Assembly: GCF_020520425.1 (NCBI RefSeq)
Contig: NC_079490.1
Location: 4,526,001 to 4,590,000, forward strand
DNA: 64,000 nt
Origin: Spinacia oleracea
Lineage: Eukaryota; Streptophyta; Magnoliopsida; Caryophyllales; Amaranthaceae
Direction: 5' to 3'
Position 1 is the first letter of the stretch, and each line of letters opens with the position of its first letter. A program made the translations under genes and the position numbers. The notes beneath the pieces were generated by a model that did no database searches, had not been told where the DNA came from, and saw nothing but the letters and a program-made list of their open reading frames with translations. Below, piece by piece: positions 47,850-58,600 of this stretch.

Positions 47850-48439
47850 TAGGGGTGAGCAGAAATACCGGGTAACTGATCCCCAACCCGAAACCGCAAA
47901 GAACCCGACGGGTCCGGAGCCGGAGCCAGTACCAGCGGGACCGGCTCTAGTTCCAAATTTTAGGAACCGGTCATAACCAGTTTTAGTTCCGGATCTAGAT
48001 TTCTAGGACCCGACACCCAGTGGGTACCCGTTGGAACGGTTCTGGGACCGAGTACCCAGTGGGACCGGTTCCGGGACCAGATACCCGGTACCAAATGGAC
48101 ACAAATAGTTCAAAAGATATGATAACTAATTGTTATTTTGGGTTAGAAGTCTAGAAAAGGAAACAATTGAAAATTTTCCAAGTTGATAAATTATTAGGAA
48201 AAAGTTGAAGTATAAATTAATCTTTAACTTAATTGTTAATTAAGCAAACATTAAAAAAGTGAAGACTAACCGGGTACCCGGTATCGAATCCGGTCCCACC
48301 GATTCTGGTACTTGTTCCAAAAATTTTGGACCCGGTTGACTGGTTCTGGGACCGGTTCCAAACATTGGGAACCGGTTATGGTCGACTTCGGTACCGATTC
48401 CATGGTTTTTGACCGGGTACCCGGTCTCACTCACCCCTA
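47850..48439. mobile_element. non-autonomous hAT element
   Basis: Ends are TAGGGGTGAG and CTCACCCCTA, perfect over 10 bp. Flanks AAAAGCAC (47842-47849) and TAAAGCAC (48440-48447) match at 7 of 8 positions, fitting an aged 8-bp hAT target duplication. The inside is rich in GGTACCCGG, GGGACCGG and their complements, with an AT-rich middle. No transposase. Confidence 0.75.
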
Positions 48440-48663
48440 TAAAGCACGTATCGTGTTCATAGAAAAGTAGTAGACACGGTACAAAGATTTTACGAGACGT
48501 TTTTTTTTTTTTATCTTGAATTAGTTTTTGAGCTCATGTGATTCCCTAAATCATTATTACTTGAATAATTATAATTATGTCTGTTTACAAAAGAAAATAT
48601 ATAATTAACTTCTATTTTTATTAAAATATTCTATACGAAGTATCACTTATTTGCATTTGCAAA

Positions 48664-48735
48664 AGATGACATAGTTTAGTGGATAAGTCATTAGAGTTCA
48701 AATCACGAGGTTATGGATTTGAATCTTATTTCAAA
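48664..48735 (+). mobile_element. tRNA-derived SINE head
   Basis: ATAGTTTAGTGGATAAG resembles a tRNA A box, and GGTTATGGATTTGAATCTT, about 35 nt on, resembles a B box. It is too degenerate to be a working tRNA, as expected for the head of a SINE. The 3' end may lie near 48850 but is not defined. Confidence 0.5.
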
Positions 48736-49544
48736 CGAAGTATTTCTAGTTTTTGAAATGTTTTGGGTGACATGAATGACATGTGTCGAATTGAAAGAAG
48801 AGAATGTCACCTGACATGATATGCTTTCTTATTTAAGGATAGTTCAACAATACGGAGTAGTTTATTGTAAAATGATGTTAAAATTGAGTTTCTAAGGACA
48901 TATTTAATAGATTCTCCAAATATTTCTCCGATGATAAGGAGAGAAAAATCAAGAGCTTACTCTTCCTAGATAATGGAGCTCTTATGTGAAAATCAAACAT
49001 TACACTTATTTTGGGCATGAGCAAAATCGAATATTTTCATGGTACAACGTGATATATGATATACCTAGAAAATTGTCCAAAATCATACCCGACCAATGAG
49101 CCGACAAAGGACATAGTCTCTTCCTCCTATAGATAAAATTTTAAAGCTTGCTACACAAGAATGAGATTGAATCCCTTTATAGCTTAAAAAAACAAAACAA
49201 AACAAAGTGATAAAGTCACAACTTACGACAAAATAATTTATGACACAATTATTTTTTTAATTCATAATTTTCAAATATAAAAAGAAAATATGTATTTCCT
49301 GTAACCTTTATATAGATTTCCTTATTTTAGTATTTTCATAGTAAAACTATAAAGTTGATAGTAAAAATAATGTGATGAATCACGGTCAATGAGACACCGT
49401 TGTGATACCATTAAAATTTTAAAGTGTAAACATGTAGGATTGTGAGTTTGCGCACATTTTATTTGTCGCAACTTACAACCTCATATAAAAGAAAAAAAAA
49501 AAACCTCCATAATTCCTAACGTCCTCCATGCGTAAGAGCGGTAA
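48736..49544. other. intergenic, upstream of the seipin gene
   Basis: AT-rich DNA, no supported gene. A-rich runs near 49180-49205 and 49490-49503. Confidence 0.4.
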
Positions 49545-49554
49545 GACACGTGTC
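49545..49554 (+). promoter_or_regulatory. palindromic G-box / ABRE core upstream of seipin
   Basis: GACACGTGTC, a perfect 10-bp palindrome containing CACGTGTC, lies 122 bp before the ATG. Such elements bind bZIP factors in abscisic-acid and seed responses; whether it works here is an inference. Confidence 0.5.
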
Positions 49555-49675
49555 AAGAACTCACTCCTCGTAACTGCTGCCACGCCACCGCTTTTCTCCA
49601 CCTCCATCCTCCTCAATCATCCCCTCTTTCTCTCTCCTCTATCCCTGTCAACTAACCTCAAATCCTGCATCAAAA

Positions 49676-52600
49676 ATGGCGGAAGAAAAAGGCGGATTAG
49701 GAGAAATAATATCCATAACAAACTGGTTCCCGTCACTAGTCGAAACCCAAGTTGATTTAATTGCCACCACCTTCACCTCCATCCTTACCACCTTCCCTAC
49801 TCCCTCATTTTCTCTCTCCTCATCCACCATCTACAAACACCCTCATTCTCAGGCTCAAACGGCCGAGACTCAAGCTCAGAAGGTGGTTCGGAAAGTTGGG
49901 TATGGGATTCTCGGCGCGGTGTACGCGGCGATGGTTCTGGCTTTGGTCATGGCGGTGGCGGTGATTCTTGGGGTATTGCTGGTTAATCTCTGGGTGGAGA
50001 AGCCGGTGGTTGTTAGGGAGAAGTTGTACTTTGATTACACTGATGCCAACCCTTCTGCGGTGTTTGTTTTTGGCGGGAATAGATATGGTAAGCATGGCGG
50101 CGGCGGTGTTCCGGTTGGTCATACTTTTCATGTTTCCGTTGTGCTGGTGGTTCCTGATTCTGATTATAACCGTGATATTGGTGTTTTTCAGGTAAATTTT
50201 TTAGTTACCTACTTGTTAATGAAATTAGATAGTACTCCACCAAATAAGCGTTTAATACATTTCCTAAATCGGGATTAATCTAGAAATGCATGATAAAATC
50301 ACGTGTTGATCGGGGTTTATCGGTGTATTAATGTTTTGTTTAAGTAAATGTTTTCGTATTTAGCTTCGTATATGCAACCCTTAGCACTGCGTATATCATT
50401 TTTCCTTAAATTAGGTACTCCACATTTCATTTTTCGCAAATAACCCGTAAAATGATTGTAACTTGTTAGTACGAGAATGTCGTGTCGATATATAGGTAAG
50501 AGACGATCAAAGTTTGAAATTCACTACTCGTACACTATGTAGATCGCTAGTAGATACGACTATACAAGTACTTATGTAGTTCTGTACTTCGTATTAAGTC
50601 GGTTTGGTTAGTAATTGTAAGGATCGATCGATATGCAATGTACCAAAGTGTGGATCAAGCTAGCGAGCTAGGGAAGTCTTGGGTACCAAAGATTGAAATT
50701 GAATCTCGTGTATATCTAGTACGGAGTATGAAGATAAAAAGATTAAAAAGACGGTATCAACTAATCAATAATTTGTCCAAGTAAAATATACTTATGTTAA
50801 TTAGTTATACTCGTCTTATATATACTAGTCTATACTCCGTACTACGGAGTATGTATTAATGTATATATTGACAATATTGGTCATTTGTAGGCTTGTAGCA
50901 CATCTTGATACAAGGTGTTTGACGGGTTTGTGGCCCTAATTCAATTAGCACAACCTAATTATAAACAAATTATGTTAGATGTATCTAGCATTTTCATTAA
51001 GTAAACTTGGATTCACTTATGTTGGCAAATATTGTATTGAATAAATTAAGGAGCTTAACTTCATTTGTTAGGATTAGAGAGTGCATATGAGTGTATGACT
51101 TCTTAGTGCATGCACACATTCCTAAATATGGCGTCACATATACAATGGAGTATGTGAATGGATCGCAAAACATTACACTAATGTCGGCATTAGTAGATCG
51201 AAGATTCATGGATAGTTTTTGTCCAATATCTTAGGCCCTATGGAAGCTTCTAGAGTTATCATGATGGGTAATTAGTAATTACTCATTATTGATTACTTAG
51301 GAGCTACTTGGGCTTAACAATTTGGGCCACCCCAACAATATCCAACTCAGCCCAACTTTCCATTAAAGCGCAATTAAGAGCAAATGACATGAAAATTATG
51401 TCTCAAAACATTGCTAGTTAACTCTACCAATTCACTTATGTTATGGAGGTAGATTGATGAAGCTACTAGAAATGATTTGCTCATGAGATTTCTAGAGAAT
51501 TATGTCAGGCAAAACTTGGAGCACTTAGCTTAATGGAAGTCTGTGCATCTTACTAACAATTGTCTGTTAAGTACGTGTGACCAAAATTATATTAAGCCTA
51601 ACAACGTACTAACCTATTGATGTATACTTCGCCGCCCAATCACATAATAAGAGATAATGGATTACTTGATTGAATATCATAATTCATCGTTATTACTCTA
51701 GAAACTTTCACAAGGTGTTTGGACAAAAACTATTCATGAATCTTCTTTAAATGTCGACAAGCTAACGAACACTCGACATATTAGTCCAATGTTTTGCCAA
51801 CTCTAAAATTCATTAACATATACTACTTCCGTTTCAGAATGATCTTTACATTTTGTTTATTCTTTTTTTGGACATGAAAAGTTACTACCCTACCCTTCTT
51901 ATACCACAATATTTACAAATTTTCACTTATTTTCTCTCAATTTATTCATTTTTTCTTACACCCACAACCTGTTTACACATTTCGTTTACTTTATCTATAT
52001 TTTGTATTATATCCAACCAACTTTTCTACTTTTTATCCATATATTGTCTTTTATCCAACCAACTTTTCTATTTTTTCTCTTAATATTTGTGCAAATAGTG
52101 ACTGTAAAGATTTTTATGAAACAGAGGTAGTATATTCCACTGTATATGTGTGATGACGCATTATAGTGTGGAATGCATGTATGCACAAACTAAGAAGCCA
52201 TATGCCCCATTTTTTTTTTTAAAAAAAAAACACTAAGAAGCTATATGCACTCTTAACCTAACAAGTGGAGTATCAACGATATACCACACATGATTTGCTA
52301 AGCAAGACTTTGCTTAATCAATGTTTGCCGACATAAGTGAATGCAAGTTCACTTGGTGAAAATGCTAGAAAGATCTATGGAGTAGCATAACTTGTTTATT
52401 ATGTTGTGCAAATTAATACTTTAGGCCACAAATCCGAAAATTTATTTTAATGTCATTTGTTCCTAATCGTGTTTGACGAGGCCACTCTTAAGTCTTAACC
52501 CAACAACATTAAATGTTCATTTTCTTTTCTCCAATTTCAGTTGGATTTATCATGAATTTGTTCATTTGATTAGTGTTGAACAGTTGATTGTTTGGTTTGC

Positions 52601-53813
52601 TTAGAAACCCCACCTCTTAATTAAGGGCTCATTCGGTATCGTTTCCAGTTTTCAATTTTTTACAAAAAACCAAAAAATGAACACTACAAAAGTAGCATCC
52701 AGTTTTTTGTTGTCAGTTTCAAAATCAACGTGATTACTATAGGTGTGACTATTTTCTAATTCATGATTCGATCTAAATCTATGACTTTTAAAACAACAAA
52801 CTAGAAGCTGACAGTGATACAAACAAGCCCTTAAATCATTGAACAAGAAGGACATGCCTTCAGTATAAAGGATACATCATACATGGTGCTAGCTTAGTTA
52901 GCGAGGCTGGAATGTAGCGTTGGTGTTTGATTCGTTCATCTGCCTATCTGTTTTTCGCTTTTTATATGTGGGTTTGGTTCTTTCAATTTGTTGTATTTGT
53001 CCATTTATCTTCAATCCAATTAGTGGCGCGGGCCGAATTTAATCATTCTTTATAATCAGCAAAGAGGTTAATGAAGTTACTAATTGCTCTGTTCAATTAC
53101 TTCTTTGTGATCAACAGTTGATGGCAGAAGTCGTGGCAACCAACGGGAAACTTATAGCTCGGTCAAGCCAACCATCGATGCTACAATTCCATAGCTATCC
53201 TATTAGACTAATGCGGACCTTCATAATGAGCTTCCCGATACTGCTCGGAATATCCCGGGAGACTCAGACTATCAAGGTCCAAATGCTCCGGTACAAGGAG
53301 GACAACCTTTTGAGGACGGACGCAGTTAAAATTACGCTTATGCCCCGAGCTGGGACTCCTTATTACCTACCTCAAATATACGAGGCCGAGATTCTAATGC
53401 ACTCCAAGTTACCTAGAGTGAAAGAGTTGGTCTACAATTGGAAGTGGACATTTTACGTGTGGACTTCGTTGTCTATCTACGTTTTGCTACTCGTACTCCT
53501 CCTTAACTTCTTCAAAACGTTGTTGGTTTCCCCGTTCTTGCAGGCTAATGGTCGGGAAAGAGAAACGGAGGCCGTTGCAGGAGAAGTGCAACGACCGGTG
53601 GCGAAAGTGCGAGAAGGGAGGGAATTCTCGGACACGCTTAGGAAATGGCAACAATATAGGCGGAAGAGGAAGTCCGCTCTTTTGAGTAGGAGTACTTTTA
53701 CGGACGATAGTGGTGGTTCGACATCCGCCTCGAGTTATACGATAATTAAAGACGATTTTGAGCCGCCTACCACGGAAGAAGACGTCGGTGACTCGGAATC
53801 GGTGTGCATGTGA
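49676..53813 (+). CDS. seipin (lipid-droplet biogenesis protein)
   Basis: Seipin is an ER membrane protein that organises lipid-droplet formation. Two exons, 49676-50191 and 53118-53813, split in phase 0 by a 2.9-kb intron, give 403 aa. Residues 1-75 are a short N-terminal cytosolic region. Residues 77-107 form the first transmembrane segment (GILGAVYAAMVLALVMAVAV...). The lumenal seipin fold follows (VGHTFHVSVVLVVPDSDYNR, GVFQ joined to LMAEVVATNG, then RSSQPSMLQFHSYPIRLMRT). The second transmembrane segment is at about 281-306 (WTFYVWTSLSIYVLLLVLLL). The tail is charged, Ser-rich and acidic, ending DSESVCM. The length is nearer to Arabidopsis SEIPIN1 (short N-terminus) than to SEIPIN2/3. 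The intron is a nest of transposons. The ATG at 49676 has the good context AAAATGGCG. Confidence 0.95.
50832..50852. repeat. TACTCCGTA hairpin
   Basis: ATACTCCGTA and TACGGAGTAT are separated by one base, a perfect 10-bp inverted repeat. The half-site recurs through the window. Confidence 0.7.
50985..52368. mobile_element. foldback-type element in the seipin intron
   Basis: The left arm from 50985 (CTAGCATTTTCATTAAGT) to about 51115 and the right arm from about 52232 to 52368 (ending ACTTGGTGAAAATGCTAG) are imperfect inverted repeats of about 130 bp. They share TTCACTTATGT and AGAGTGCATAT/GCTTCTTAGTG-like words. Together they enclose about 1.1 kb without genes. A Stowaway copy is nested inside. 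No clear target duplication. Confidence 0.6.
51823..52130. mobile_element. Stowaway-like MITE nested in the foldback element
   Basis: Begins CTACTTCCGTTTCAGAATGA and ends TTTTTATGAAACAGAGGTAG, with TA on both sides (51821-51822 and 52131-52132), as for Tc1/mariner-type insertions. Subterminal CTTTACA and TGTAAAG also pair. Confidence 0.75.
52625..52830. mobile_element. MITE in the seipin intron
   Basis: Ends GGGCTCATTCGGTATC and GTGATACAAACAAGCCC are inverted; TTAA lies on both sides (52621-52624 and 52831-52834). A related sequence lies at 61581-61800. Confidence 0.6.
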
Positions 53814-54944
53814 GGTTGATTAGAAGATGTTTTGCCAAAGATGATGTTAATTACCGAGTTTTGTATTAATAGTACCGGTTTTAATCTATGCTTAAAGCAA
53901 ATGTGATTAATAGTACTTGTAAATTGTAATGTAATCATGCAATTGTGATTAGTGTTGTACGACACAATTAGAATAACAGAAGTCCACCTAAAAATGAGTA
54001 CAAGAGGAAGAGTTGGTTAGGGTAACAAATTTGCTTATCCGATGCAAATGGGGATCTAAATATTTTGTGTTTCTAAATGTAATTGCCAAATTTGTGACAT
54101 TATAGTAGTACTTCATTATGTGGAGAATAAGGCATACAGTGAATCAGTGATACAACATAAAACATACAAGTTTGTCCATAAAAGTAGTACAAACTCTCTA
54201 TTCTATAAGGGAACACGTGATGTATTTGACTTTCCGGTGTACTAATCTGAAAGCTTGTTACACTGCTGTAGATTGTTAAATTTGTTAAATTGAAAAAAAA
54301 AATTCATTTATCATAGCGAAATTTCATTTCAAACCAAAAATATGTACTCCTTTTGTTTCATAATGATCCAATTTTTCACGTTTGCGCAATGCACATTTTG
54401 TATAACCTAGGGTCAATTTTTATTTATCTAAGCAATTATTTTGTATAACATTTGCTTAAACTACAATATTCATATTGGGTATACGAAATCTCGCATGTAC
54501 CAAACACTTGTAACGCACCCAATCAACGCTCCCACTAGCACAATAGGTTAGAGCAAGGGTACACGAGCAATATGTTAATTATCTAAAAATTTGTTTTATT
54601 TCATTTTCCTCTTGTCACATTAATCATTTTCTTTGACGAACTTTCACATCAATCCTTACTCTACTTTAAGTAGTTTATAGTTTTTCACGATCTGTCAATT
54701 ATACCTTTGGAGTATGTAACAAGCTAAATACTCGTAAGTAGTTTTAATATTCGCTAAAAAATAGAGCAATGTGATAAACACTAGTAACAACTAACAACTC
54801 CAACAGCTAAAATAACAACAAGATCTCCCAAAATTACTATATAAGGCAGCTTTTTTAGAATTAGATTTTAATACAACTAATACAAAGGAAGTACGGAGTA
54901 TTAGCTAAACAACGTTGTTAATTAAGAAAGTACTTTCCGTACGT
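53814..54944. other. intergenic between seipin and the WRKY gene
   Basis: Seipin 3' UTR at the left, then AT-rich DNA. Near 54342 (GTACTCCTTTTGTTTCATAA) is one end of a Stowaway-like sequence without its partner. TATATAAG at 54838-54845 is a possible TATA box. Confidence 0.4.
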
Positions 54945-54970
54945 CACGTGTGTACGGTTTTAGCCACGTG
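54945..54970 (+). promoter_or_regulatory. two G-boxes upstream of the WRKY gene
   Basis: CACGTG occurs at 54945-54950 and 54965-54970, 20 bp apart (about two helical turns), within TACGTCACGTG and CCACGTGAG. They are roughly 630 bp before the uORFs and 730 bp before the coding start; bHLH or bZIP factors bind such sites. Confidence 0.5.
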
Positions 54971-55586
54971 AGTGCATAGCTTAAAATCAGCCATTAAAAA
55001 ATGGAAAAATAAATAAACAAAGCGTTTTAGAGGAGCTTAATTTATCAAATTTAAACCCAAAATATTATTAATTAATTTCTAAACCCTGCAAATTTTCCCC
55101 ATTTTCGAAGAGTTTTCCTCATTTGAAACTCGGAAAATCAATTTCGATTATCGCACCTTAATTAATTGATTAATTATGACTTCTCTGGTTTAAATTTCGA
55201 TTATTTTTTCAATTTTTTTGATATATTTTCTCATTTTTATTCATTTATTTAACAATCTGTAAATGTTGAATGAGAATTTGATTTCGGAAATTCACTGTTG
55301 ATAAATCTTTGCTCTTCACGAATTTTCGAGGAAGACGAAGAATTTTGGAGGTGAATTGCAGAGTTCCAGCTCCAGTGAGGTATTATAAAGTGAGATTTTT
55401 AGGGTTTTTCGAATAATTTTTTTGAGCTTAATCTAATTAATTTATTCGCTTTTAATTCAAAATTTGAAGAACATTTTAGGTTTTGAATGTTATGTTGATG
55501 GAATTTAGCTTGATTTTCTGAAAAATGGTTGTTAGCGTTGATTAATTTTGATTTTTTTTTTTAACTTAATAATCTGAAAACAGGAA

Positions 55587-55613
55587 ATGACAATGATTGA
55601 GCTATGGAAATGA
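55587..55613 (+). other. upstream ORF 1 of the WRKY gene (8 codons)
   Basis: ATG at 55587 opens MTMIELWK, then TGA. It overlaps the start of the second upstream ORF in another frame. It lies just after a possible leader-intron acceptor (AAAACAG ending at 55583). Confidence 0.45.
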
Positions 55614-55696
55614 AATTAATGGGTTTTGGAGCAGAACAATTGAATTTGAATTCTGGAAACATAGGTAGTCGAAATTGGTGTTTGTTGGATTACTAA
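55604..55696 (+). other. upstream ORF 2 of the WRKY gene, stop overlaps main ATG
   Basis: ATG at 55604 opens a 30-codon frame (MEMKLMGFGAEQLNLNSGNI, then GSRNWCLLDY). Its TAA (55694-55696) shares its last A with the main ATG (55696-55698). This TAATG overlap would allow reinitiation and suggests translational control, if the leader is transcribed as drawn. Confidence 0.5.
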
Positions 55697-58600
55697 TGGC
55701 AGATACCGAAGAAGGATTAGATGAATGGAGGGAATTGATGATGGGTTCCAAGGGATTATTCTCAGGTTTTGCACCTCAGAATTGTGGAACTGAATCTATG
55801 AACGAGTTTTTCAATGGTGAAGCAATCGAGAACTCGTTGAATTTCGAAAATGGATCGAATTGCTCGAACATTGTCAATAATTCTAGTGTGATTAAGAATG
55901 GTATGAGCATAGCTGAGAGGAGAGCAATGAAGTGTGGGTTTAGTGCTTCCAAGATTTGTACCCCTCGATTTAGGACTAGTGGCCTGTTGTCTTCTCCTGG
56001 TGGTGGTGGTTCTTGTTCACCTTTTATGACAGTAGCATCTGGTATTAGTCCACATACATTGCTCGAATCTCCAATGTTGCTGCCAAATTCACAGGTCTTC
56101 TTTCTGCTATTTTCCTTCAAGTATTTGGATAATGTTGTCGTTCTTTGATTGTTGTTTGAATGAATGTAATGTTTATTTAGCTTTTGTTTATAGTGAGAGA
56201 AAGACTATGATTTGAAGTGATTCATATACTTGCATATATTGGAATGCAAAAGAACATGTTGGGACATAAGTATAAATAGTGTCTTATGTCTGGCAAAGTT
56301 TAAGGGGAAGTGTTACTTTTTGAGTTTTTGACCATATTGTTCTATGAGATGCTAATAAATGTACTTTAAGGTGGCTTAAAAGGCTAAGTGATGATGATAT
56401 AAGAGATGCAATCAGAGAAAATTAGTGATTTGAAGTAGAATTACAAACAGTCTACCATATTAGAACTCGATGTGCATATGTAATGACTGTCAGAAGCGAT
56501 TCTTAGGGCTAGTTTGGTTGACATTATAATGCATGGTAAGTTTTATTTCCTAGGAAGTGAAGAGCAAAGTGGTTGTTTGGTTGACCTGAGCATAGGAAGT
56601 TTCAGTGAAACTTCCTAGGAATATGCTTACCTAGTCTCCCTAGTTAAGTAGAACTTTTGATGGGAATTCTAACTTCCTATGCTCAACCAAACAAGAATAC
56701 TTAATTTCTAAGAAGTTAAAACACATGTGAATTGCAAATATAAGGGAAATATAGCTTCCCAAGTGCAACCAAGCTAGCCCTTAATGTGAAAAAAGAGAAG
56801 AAAAGAGTGAGAATAATCATACCCTGTCTTCAGTTTGTTATGAAATTATTGAGCTGAAAATGACTTCACGCTTCATTTTTGCTTATAATCAGCAATGTTA
56901 ATTTTCCTCGGCATTGACACCGTTTCCCTTCTCTTTGATCCTGTAGTTATCTCCAACAACTGGATCTTTTGCATCACGCCCTATTAAAGAAGAGTTTCAG
57001 ATGTTGATTTCAGAATCATCTTTGGATGCAGAAAAGGGAAGTGATGGTGGTTCTTCTATCATGTTTAAGCCTCATACTGAAACCACTTCTTTGGCCGGTT
57101 TTCATGACGAAGATAATCAGGTATTACACAATTCTTATTATCAGTACCATGGTTTCTAGTCCTTTGGATTGGACGTTACTCTGTGTTTTATCAGTACCTT
57201 CATCATCTAAAAGTTCTGTTTTGTTTTCCATTTTTTTATTTTCTTCAAAAGTTGGCTTGATTGTCATCTTTATTCTTTCGAGGATGAGGGATAGGGTGGC
57301 GGAGGAGAAAGCATTACTTGCTGATTACTAATAAGTAATCACTACTTTACTTTGCAGTAGCATTTTAAGATAAAGTACCAGGGAACATGATTCCATATGC
57401 AAATATTTTATAAACCATTTTTTTGTATAGTTGTGTTTGATTCATTCTAATTTAACCAGAAATGAGAAGTGCCAGTAATTTGTCAGTAATTCAGTATATA
57501 CTCCCCCCAAAATGTTTTCTTAAACCTTGAAGGATTTTAATAAAAACCTGGCACATTTTTGTGGGGATTGATGTGTTTCTAGTTAGTTAGTTTATTGATA
57601 GAGATTTTTGGTTTCTGATGGAGTGAATGACTCATTGTTCTTTGACTTTGGTTCGTATAATATCCTCTCTGTTATTGCAACGGTAAAGCTGCTTCCATCC
57701 CGCCCCCTTGCCTTACTGGCAGTGGCAGATTCAGGAATTGAGTCACGTGAGTTCAAAATCCAAATTCTCAAGTACAACCCATATCTAAGAGGTTGGATGA
57801 CATTAAAAACATAATTACCATTTTACATGTCGAGTTTTCATACTGCAAAGTTTTACGTAAGTAACCATTTAAGAGTGAAGACTACAGAATTTTTGCAATT
57901 TAGAACTCAAGAGAATTCAACAAGCAGCGGAAAACTGAAATTTGGCACAAGAAAAACAAATTACGGAGTATAAACTAGGTAAAATTGACAGTCACACATG
58001 TTTTTAAGGGGTTGATTGTTGATGTCTCAAATCGCAAGTTTGACTGGAGAATTGTAAGTGAGATAGTCTGATTTTATGAGACAAAAAAGAGGGGACATAA
58101 AAAATGTAAGGTTTTTTTTAGAAAATATCATTCATTATCGTTATCATTACCCCATTGCCTCAAAGAGGCTCCCGCAAGAAGCGGGGTAAGGGGGGTCGGG
58201 TGTACGCAACCTTACCCCTGCAATTGCAGAGAGGTTGTTTCCAATTGACCCAAAAGTGATAACGGGACGATAACGGGACGACCATCTTCTACTTCATGGA
58301 AAGGAAGCGAAGAGGTTTTAAGAGCCATTTTGATTTAGTCCATTACATCTACATCCAAAAGAACAAATGAATCTTTGGCTCTATCGTAAATGGACACGTT
58401 TTTTTTTTTTTTAGAAAATAAATTAGAAAAAAATAAGGTCGGAAAATGAAAAAAGAATGAATCTTTCAAAAAAGGTGTGAAGGGGAAAGGGCAAAGAGTA
58501 AAGAGTAAATGGGGGGGGGGGGGGGGGGGGGGGTAGAACCTGCGACCTAACCGTAGCAAGGTTTAAGCTTCATGCTATGTTCAGCCACTGAACCAAACTT

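Noticed and set aside
48664-48735. Functional tRNA gene
   Set aside because: A- and B-box-like sequences are present but the acceptor stem and anticodon arm do not pair; treated as a SINE head.
47691-48860. Helitron-like start TCTCTATTATATAAG upstream of the hAT element
   Set aside because: No 3' hairpin plus CTRR end could be found.
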